A stretch of DNA of 64,000 nt from assembly GCA_947247005.1 (NCBI GenBank), contig OX365960.1, forward strand, positions 16,767,533 through 16,831,532, written 5' to 3'. Below, in pieces: positions 56,644-64,000 of this stretch (position 1 is the stretch's first letter; every line of letters starts with the position of its first letter). Position numbers and translations under genes: made by a program. The DNA comes from Spisula solida. Taxonomy: Eukaryota; Mollusca; Bivalvia; Venerida; Mactridae. Under the pieces are notes generated by a model that was given only the letters and a program-made list of their open reading frames with translations, was not told the origin of the DNA and did no database searches.

Positions 56644-58686
56644 ATGATTACCTTGGCAAACTTAACGAAATATACCGCTATATGGTTATACATGTATATA
56701 TTGAGTTGCTGTTTGACCGGTACCTTAGGTAAGATTTTGATTTTTTTGTACAACGAATTGTTGGTCGAAAGTATCTGTTTATCTTACCAATAGCTTATAT
56801 AACTATACATATATTTGGATACTACTGGTTTGACTGGAACATTATCAGCGGCAAAAAGTATTTCAGGAGTTAGATATATAGAAATCATAAAAAACATTAT
56901 TTTTTTGCCTAAAATTAATTTCTGATTTTTGAGGGCTAAGCAATGTTTCACCAATACACATGATACCATGCATGTATAGTGTTTGAAGTCATTGTCCGTC
57001 CGTTATTTGCGTATAAACGTGAAATTATTATCATATTTAGCTTAAATAACGGCATTTTTTACGTAACGCAAAATAGCTCAAACTTGTGACGCGACGACAT
57101 ACCAAATTGTTGTTCCAAATTATACCTTTAGTATATTGCATAACCTTTTCTTATTTACAATATGTAGGAACATAAATGTATTTATTTATTATGTTCTTTT
57201 CACTGTGAAAGGGCACACATTAGTGTAATTATTGTGTATGTTTAAGCAAAGAAAAAACTACAGCAACTTATATGTGTGGTGTATTAAACCGTGGCAAAAA
57301 TTGTCAGCCTATTTTTTAGAGCTACCACGACGGTTGACATTACACTAGCAGCTTGATATTGAAGTCATGGGACACAACCGCGTTATCCAGGTTGTCTTAC
57401 ATCTAGTTTATCAAGGGAAGTAATCAAATATGTATACGTTCGGGATAGACTACATGTTTCACAATACCCAGAAACCTAAGCCATGTTGCTGGCTCATAGG
57501 CGAAATTGTATCCCTTATAAACACCTTATCGAGAGCGGCGCTAATAAAATGTAAAAAGGCTTTATAATAATATTAGTGAAACGTAGCCCAATTGATCCTT
57601 GTCATTGGTACATTGATATAACTTCGTTAATAATTGTAAATATCTATACCGTATTATCGTCACGTTTCAGGTCAATTCGGATCGGTCGGCATTATCCGTA
57701 GTCCCTTCGGTGGGTCCATGATTCCACTGTCTTCAATATTAACTGTTGACCGTCACATAGATGGACCATTTCAACACGGAAACAACCGAGCAGTTCCGGC
57801 AGTTCATACAACGAGGGTAGTTGGTGGTCACCAAGGAAACGGAGCGGTGCATGGTGTTGGATTGGGAGTTGGGCACGGTGTAGGACACGGTGTAGTCGAC
57901 CAACATGTAGATGGGCCGTTTCAGCACGGAAACAACCGAGCGGTTCCCGCAGTTCATACAACTAGGGTAGTTGGTGGTCACCCGACACACGGATTAGGAC
58001 TCGGTGTTGGACTGGGGGCGGGACGCGGCATTGGACACGGATTAGTCGATCAACATATAGATGGACCGTTTCAACATGGAAACAACCGAGGGATTCCTGC
58101 AGTTCATACAACGAGGGTAGTTGGTGGTCACCCGGGGCAGGGATTAGGACTCGGTGTTGGACTTAGAGCTGGACACGGTGCCGGACACGGATTAGTCGAT
58201 CAACATATAGATGGACCGTTTCAACATGGAAACAACCGAGGGGTTCCTGCAGTTCATAGAACTAGGGTGGTCGGTGGTCAACCGGGGCACGGATTAGGAC
58301 ACGGTGTCGGACACGGAGTAGTCGACCAACACATAGATGGACCGTTTCAGCACGGGAATAACCGAGGAGTTCCGGCAGTTCACACAACGAGTGTAGTTGG
58401 AGGTCATCCGAGACACGGACTTGGACACGGTGTTGGGCACGATGTTGGACACGGAGCGGGGCACGGAGTAGTCGACCAACACATAGATGGGCCTTTTCAA
58501 CACGGAAATAACCGACCAGTTCCAGCAGTTCATACAACGAGAGTTGTCGGAGGTCATGCGGATCATGCAGACCACAATATGGGAGGTCCTCTTGGTCAAA
58601 TTTTGGGAAGAGGAGGAAGAGGTCGTTTAGCCAATGTCATCGGTGGAATGTTGAGTTCCCTTCTTGGTGGACTGGTGATTGGATAA
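56644..58686 (+). CDS. Gene D: secreted protein with six HIDGPFQHGNN/AVHTT repeats
   Basis: Two coding exons, 56644-56728 and 57671-58686, joined in phase 1 at a split Gly codon, encode 366 residues. Exon 1 is a signal peptide (MITLANLTKYTAIWLYMYIL, then SCCLTGTLG). Six units of 29 residues (VDQHIDGPFQHGNNRGVPAV, then HTTRVVGGH) start at residues 54, 104, 154, 204, 246 and 296. The spacers are 21 residues of His/Gly/Leu/Val (such as GLGHGVGHGVGHG), except the fourth, which is 13. The DNA period is 150 bp and adjacent units are nearly identical, a sign of recent tandem growth. The C-terminal 42 residues change character: DHADHNMGGPLGQILGRGG, then an apolar LANVIGGMLSSLLGGLVIG end. The mature protein has no Cys and is very rich in His and Gly. 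No known enzyme fold; most likely an extracellular structural, metal-binding or phase-separating protein. Minus-strand frames at 57692-57990 and 58262-58599 are its antisense shadows. Confidence 0.9.
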
Positions 58687-58959
58687 TTACGTTGTTTTGG
58701 CATAGTGAACTTTTGCAAGTGTAACAAGTACTTCGCCGTTTGTGGAAATATTGTAAATAAGTGACTTATGAATCCTCTTACTTTACCTTTCGTATGATGT
58801 ACGGATTCATCGTGTGTATCTCAGGACTGTAAGTAAATAATGAATACGTACGGAACAAAATCCTAGGAGTTTTGGTTACCAGTTAGAATGACGTGTGTAC
58901 AAATACTATATGCCATACTTACTATAATACTAATGCATCTTAAGACTTCAGTATAGTTT

Positions 58960-59220
58960 TTATTCACGAGTGTCTCCCTTTATCGTTAGTTGTGCGCTTG
59001 GTTCCGAGTCAACAGTGGTTCCGAGTAGTGGTTCCGAGTCAACAGTGTACAATTCATAGCGGGTGTGTATATAGGCTTGCTGGAAATATTTATTTTTGGT
59101 GATATGGATAGTTCGCTCTATGTCGGACTCATGCGTTGTGTGTCTAGGCGCTGCCACCGTATCTGTGTGGCTTTTATTGGATTGTCTGTGCGCTGTGTAC
59201 AGTATTAAAGAGGCATGCAT
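58960..59220 (-). repeat. Dispersed GTAGCGCACAG repeat, reverse copy
   Basis: The reverse complement matches the 26345, 51148 and 61108 copies (CACAGACAATCCAATAAAAG, GATACGGTGGCAGCGCCTAG, ATATTTCCAGCAAGCCTATA). It contains its own short tandem GTGGTTCCGAGTCAACA (about 58998-59046). The minus-strand frame here is not a gene. Confidence 0.6.
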
Positions 59221-61107
59221 GCATGAACATGTGTTTATATAACCAGAACTGATTAACTAATATAAGTTATCTCCCCTTTACTCAACTTACAAAGTATGCC
59301 AATCTGAATAAGGGACAACAGAAAATATGCAATATTTTGGCTAAAACAACCGTAATTTGAATCATAGCGGTAACATTGCAGTTGAACATATATTTTTTAA
59401 AAGTGACATTATTTCAAGCACAATTCTGTGTTAAAAAACTGTAAAGTTATTGAATTCAAGTAACGTACGTAATAAAGCGGTGCCTAGATATATTTTCAGA
59501 TTCAATTTCGTCACAATGGTTCTCAGTACGGAAAGTTTAGCCAATGCGACGACAAAGGTATTGAAATAATGGTTGTAACTTGTTCAGATGGAAATAGTAT
59601 TTTTAATGCTCTCTAGACTGTAAATGTGGATGTTTTGATACGGTGCATTTAGCTGTTTTCCCTGTTTAGTTTGACGTGTACAACTGATTTGTCCCAACAA
59701 GTCATTTTTAAGACTGATTTGATTTGTGCACATTAAGCATAATGTCTTAAACGTTATGCTAGAATCATTTTTTATTCGTTAATGAACACAATCGCGTGAA
59801 TTACATATGGAAGAACCAGGATTTCTCATTGAGATACAACAAAAATGTACGAATATTTCTACTGCTTATGTAATGTCTGTCATCGAGTGTATTCTTTCGG
59901 ATTTAATTTTTTTCTCGTATTTCCTTCTCATTCACCATTCGTCCCCTATTAGATTCGTTCGCGGTATTCGTGCCCAGTCCGGTTCGTTTATAATTTATAT
60001 ATGCAGCTGTAGAGTTATGGAATTATAACTTTGTGTAGTTTTTTAATTACTAATGTTTCGTTTTCTTGTTCTTAATTTATCTTCTATCAAATTACTCATT
60101 TTGTTTTTGTTTACTACCATCACAAATTATTTATGCGGCTGCTATTTACAGTTGTTGGTTATTGTGTCGTTATTTTTTCTATCAAAAACTACAGTAGATT
60201 TTGTGAGAATAGTTGTGTATACATTTTGTAGGTCCAAAGTGATGCCAATATAAAAGACACACGAATGTACTTTATAGAATGTGTTTTTGTTTATTATTTA
60301 TGAAAATAATGTGATTACGATGTTTTCCAATTTTATTGAATACGTACTATGCCCAGTTTCGATATTTCTTTAGCTATTACAAAAAGGAAAATAACTTGCA
60401 AACTTGCATACCATTGATAAATGTTCGTTTTTAAAGAAACGGCCTGATGGACAGTATTAGCCGTGTTGTCATATCTCCATAGTATTATGAAGTCACAAAC
60501 CACGCGGTGATATTTAAACCCCTAGAGCGTGAAATCACTTTCTTTTTTCTTGTTTAGAATAGCATTATCGTTTCTATTGAATTCACCTCAGTTATTGACT
60601 GGACACCGTGGTATACATTTCCTGGTATAACTTTTTAACTAGTTGGTTAATTTCAATGGGATTTTGCATGGAGGCAGTTGCAACGCTGTTATCTATGAAT
60701 GAAGATATCGAAAGCCAATTCTTGTTTTGATACAATGAAATTCTGACCACTTTAGTACAAAAGCACCTTTTTAAGATAAAATAAATTTCATAAATTATTT
60801 TTTTACTCTTTATCAATGATACAAATACATGTGACCTGTACCACACGGAAGCTCAATAGAAACACCAGAGTACGAAAGCCATAAACCAGAACAGTATACA
60901 CACAAAAGACGAATACTGAAATTGTATTAATTTTAGTTGATTTTTTAAAAGTATTATTGTTGACATTTCTTGAGATTGAAGCATACCTATTACCATTTTC
61001 TAGTAATTCATGTTGACATGCAAAACATGGGGGAGTAGAAAGAGAAGCATAAATCGGCAGAAACTACACATACCAGAGCACACGAAAAAAGCACATACAT
61101 TGTATTA
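59221..61107. other. Intergenic sequence, nothing recognised
   Basis: AT-rich; open frames at 59807-60253 and 60592-60846 have no supporting features. Fragments of the dispersed CAGAGCACGAAAG repeat occur near 60860 and 61070. Confidence 0.45.
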
Positions 61108-61310
61108 CAAATAATGTAGCGCAGAGACAATCCCAAGCCACACAGAAACGACGGCAGCGCCTAGCCATCCACGCAAGAGACATAGAACGAATCATACACA
61201 TCCACAAAAATGAATATTTCAAGCAAGACTAAATACTCACTCCGCATTGAATGACACACTGTGGACTTCGAATTCTGTGCATAATTAGCCAAAAAGGGAG
61301 GTAATTATAA
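61108..61310 (+). repeat. Dispersed GTAGCGCAGAG repeat
   Basis: Colinear with 51148-51350, including GACACACTGTGGACTTCG and the end AAAAGGGAGGTAATTATAAA. Directly downstream a 79-codon frame (61311-61550) begins with a hydrophobic stretch, but its sequence is that of the flanking dispersed repeat. Confidence 0.7.
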
Positions 61311-63252
61311 ATGATAACAAAGTTATGTTTTCTTTCTTTTCTGTGTGTTTCGTGTTCAGCTGTTTCTGTTGAGTGTTCCCTACCTTGTCCAATTTTTAAT
61401 TATCGTATTACCGGAGCAAGAGTCAACAACGAATCACATAGACCATCACACATCACAAGCACCACCCACAAAGCAACGTCCAACAGAAACAGTTTAACGA
61501 GTTTCAAAGTTGCTCATATAAAACACCCCTGTGTACAAAAAATGCAGTGACCAAAACACATTGTAGTCTTTTTTAAAACTATATTTAGTGGACAAAATAT
61601 ACATAAAAGATGGTTATCTTTAAGGCTTCCACCTTGGAAACTTATAGCAGTACCAGAAACTGAGAGATATATTGTAGCTCTTCACGTTACAATAAATATA
61701 TATCGCATTGTAGCGAATATGACTGCGTAACAACAATGTCCTGTTGACGAGATTAATTCTTGCACGCTTCTACATCATGTAACCTATCCTCCGTACCCGG
61801 TTCCCAACATAATGTGACTGAGTAATCACGTATTTATTCGCGAACAAATGCGGGCTTGTCACCAACAACACTGTTTATTTACTATCTGCTTGTGTCATGT
61901 TTTAACAGTGATATGTTACAACAACAGTAAACACCCTCTATTTAAGTGTGACAGATGGACTACTAGTATTGAGTATCATTTATTTGTTTCAATGCAAAGT
62001 CATGTTCGTAGTACCTATCAAGTGGGAGTTTTCGATCAGTCAAAACGGCCAACAAAAAACATGGTCTGTTTCTAAGTAAAGGTCAATCGGGTGGCAAAAA
62101 ATGTTAAAAAACAAAAGCATTGTCGGTTAAGTTCACGAAATATTGTTTAATTTATCAATTTACTTTATTTTGACCACGAAGCAAGTTTTCGACAATGTTG
62201 CTAGATCTAATTTAAGCTCCGGTGTTGGTAACAGTGAAATTCCATACTTAAACATTCGATTAAAATGTTATCAAATCTCATCATTTATCTTTTTGATCGG
62301 GACCACTTTCAGACAGAGCTACCAATGTTTGCACTATTCTTTTTTGTGCCTAGGGTGATCTACTGTTTCTTTTGCTGTCCATGTCCAATAAGTTCTTATC
62401 GGTTTTGATGGTGCATACATTTTATGAAACTTCCAGTATAAACAGAAACCGTAAAGTTTGGTGCACCGTATATATAAATAGTAATAGAAACATCAAATAC
62501 CACAATTACACGACACAATGTCCAACACAGAACTGAACGAGAAAATGAACTCAACCACTTAAAGTCCAAGTTCCAACTGTCTTACTAGTTAAAGCCCCCA
62601 AGACATTTGTCACTGTTCGTACTAAATTCATTGATGAATCTATTGCCCACTTTATAGATAAAATCAATGTTTTCTTACAGTGCGTCTTTGTTTATTTGTG
62701 AACATGTTTAGTGGTTGTATGACGTCCTTTTCTAAATAAGGCGGTTTCGTTTGTTTCAAAAAGACATAATATTATAGTAGTATAATATTTCTGTCGAACG
62801 TTTGTGATTTGCCCTTGTGCTGTGTGGTCGTCCTTGTCATTCCTTCATTCTTCTGGTTCTTATGTTATGGTTATGTTTGACTGATTGAGGCGAAAGTGTC
62901 AGACAAGGTTATCTGTTTTGTTTATACAATGTATACAGTTTAATTTTTTCTCAACCCTTTGTTTTTGTAATTGTGACTTGTTATCTGAACTCGTTATCTG
63001 TGATTTGTCTTCTCTGCATGTTCTTTGTAGTGCCGTTCATGTCCTGCTGTTACGCTTGAGTGCTACCTTCCATGTCCGATATTATCTGCTTTATATGTGA
63101 ATTAACGTCATCACCAATATTTTTGTCTTTGCTAACTAGGCCCCGTGATTATAAAGTTTGGACCATGTTCTACTTGACCAGTACTCGTGTTTCTGTTTAA
63201 GACCGGTCAAACCCCACATCCTGCCTTACAACACCTTCACGTACATATACAT
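61311..63252. other. Upstream flank of Gene E
   Basis: No gene recognised. Parts near 61885-62085 resemble the 46190-46410 flank of Gene C (GTGTCATGTTTTA, AACACCCTCT, GTTTCTAAGTAAAGGTCAAT). The short frames in this interval lack support. Confidence 0.45.
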
Positions 63253-63388
63253 GTAGCTCCCTCGCCTATGTAGCTCCCTCGCCTATGTAGCTCCCTCGCC
63301 TATGTAACTCCCTCGCCTATGTAGCTCCCTCGCCTATGTAACTGCCTCGCCTATGTAGCTCCCTCGCCTATGTAGCTCCCTCGCCTAT
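63253..63388 (+). repeat. 17-bp minisatellite, eight units
   Basis: Eight copies of TGTAGCTCCCTCGCCTA with single-base variants (GTAACTCC, GTAACTGCC). It lies only about 50 bp upstream of the conserved promoter block of Gene E; no equivalent exists ahead of C or D. Confidence 0.9.
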
Positions 63389-63437
63389 GCGTCTTGTATA
63401 TTTAGGAAATTATACGACTGTAAAACAATTAAAACTA

Positions 63438-63614
63438 ACCCGGCCTTAGGAATGATGTAACGGCTGAGGTTTGGGTTTTGCATGAGTGGTTGAACGTCAT
63501 TTGAAATCGATAGGCTATATCAAAGGAAATCCCAACATATATCGATTACATTGTTTTAACATACAGCGTACGGAATTTTGAACTCATGTGTGTTCTTGTC
63601 ATAATAATATCACA
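63438..63614 (+). promoter_or_regulatory. Conserved upstream block of Gene E
   Basis: ACCCGGCCTTAGGAATGATG, then TAACGG, GCATGAGTGGTTGAACGTCA, then TTTGAAATCG, AATCCCAACATATATCGATT (TATA-like at 63535-63546), ACATTGTTTTAACATACAG and AACTCATGTGTGTTCTTGTC. It aligns with the C and D blocks over its full length and has the best TATA-like match of the three. Confidence 0.65.
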
Positions 63615-63693
63615 ATGATTACTTCGGAAAACGTACCGAAATACGGTGCAATATGGCTCGGTATATTGAGTTGTAGTTTTACGGGCATCTTAG
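63615..63693 (+). CDS. Gene E: signal-peptide exon of a further cluster member (partial)
   Basis: The ATG opens MITSENVPKYGAIWLGILSC, then SFTGIL, followed by G and the donor GTAAGT, a phase-1 exon of 79 nt. Length, sequence and phase match exon 1 of Gene C (79 nt) and Gene D (85 nt). The next exon must lie beyond the window: the remaining about 300 bp is intron with a reverse SINE. By homology the mature protein should carry the HGN/AVHTT motif, but that cannot be seen here. Confidence 0.75.
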
Positions 63694-63721
63694 GTAAGTC
63701 TTTTTAGTTTAGTTTATACTA

Positions 63722-63905
63722 ATTTATTTTAGGTCGATTGTGAAACAAGTTTGTACAACTTATATAATTCCATCTCTACACCTTATTCCTGATTATATGA
63801 ATCGCCACAAGGGAATAAGAGAGACAGAGAGAGAGGGGGGGCATCGTTTCCTTTGATCTTGAGCTTCTAGCAAGTGAATTACTGCTGCCACTAGGCTATC
63901 GAGGC
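63722..63905 (-). mobile_element. tRNA-derived SINE, family 1, reverse copy in the Gene E intron
   Basis: The reverse complement begins CCTCGATAGCCTAGTGGCAG and ends AACTTGTTTCACAATCGACC, as in the 33518 copy. The head is shortened, with the B box missing, and a GA-rich tract (63819-63840) replaces part of the body. Confidence 0.7.
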
Positions 63906-64000
63906 ATGTGGGCATGTGTTATTTTGTTTTAATTAATTATTATGGGACTTTTACCTAAAACAAAAGTCAGATGTACTAGTTTTAAGACATTATAAACCCC

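Noticed and set aside
57692..58599. Several minus-strand frames of 83-101 codons with repeated sequence
   Set aside because: Antisense of the Gene D repeats; their periodicity follows from the 150-bp unit. The same holds for 48313-48543 and 48724-48912 in Gene C.
61311..61550. 79-codon frame with signal-peptide-like start (MITKLCFLSFLCVSCS)
   Set aside because: The DNA belongs to dispersed repeats (GTTGAGTGTTCCCTACCTTG type) that occur elsewhere without the frame, and the mature part has no recognisable feature.

Overview
This is a eukaryotic genomic window: AT-rich, with spliced genes, tRNA-derived SINEs, many small inverted-repeat DNA elements and minisatellites, and no bacterial gene organisation. 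The repeat style (short palindromic elements, ends of the GGGAGGTAATTA type, TCCG/ACGG-rich short elements) and the secreted low-complexity structural proteins fit a lophotrochozoan, most likely a mollusc and perhaps a bivalve. That assignment is inference from style, since no housekeeping gene is present to anchor it.

Five gene models can be supported, all for secreted low-complexity proteins. Gene A (minus, 22030-25559) has four coding exons: a signal peptide, a very long Gly-rich region, a basic VxRP-type repeat and a Gly/Lys tail. Genes B (38327-39966), C (47042-48977), D (56644-58686) and E (63615 onward, cut by the window end) are on the plus strand. Each starts with a short signal-peptide exon that ends in phase 1 after a ...G-I/T-L-G motif; in B, C and D a single large exon follows. 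B, C and D share a repeat unit I do not recognise from any named family: V-D-x-H-[IV]-D-x-P-x-x-H-G-N, then A-V-H-T-T-x-V. It occurs twice in B, twice plus a remnant in C, and six times in D with a 50-residue period. Between units are His/Gly runs (GHGVGHG) in C and D and elastin-like YPG segments in B. C, D and E also share a conserved block of about 175 bp directly upstream of the ATG. The picture is a tandemly expanded, probably co-expressed cluster of extracellular-matrix proteins (shell, periostracum, byssus, ligament or similar), with Gene A as a neighbour of the same style.

The left third (1-18300) has no complete gene. It is built of diverged segmental duplications (about 450-3560 with 6330-9880; 9880-11450 with 15985-17400; 15140-15985 with 17395-18310). 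Two of these copies carry a short signal-peptide exon (10399-10459 and 16380-16440) preceded by TATA-bearing promoter sequence, with no downstream exon that I can find. The gaps between genes (25.6-38.3, 40-46.8, 49-56.4 and 58.7-63.4 kb) are filled with SINEs, MITE-like elements (some nested, some with clear target duplications), tandem repeats of 17, 21, 73 and about 231 bp, and dispersed repeat families.
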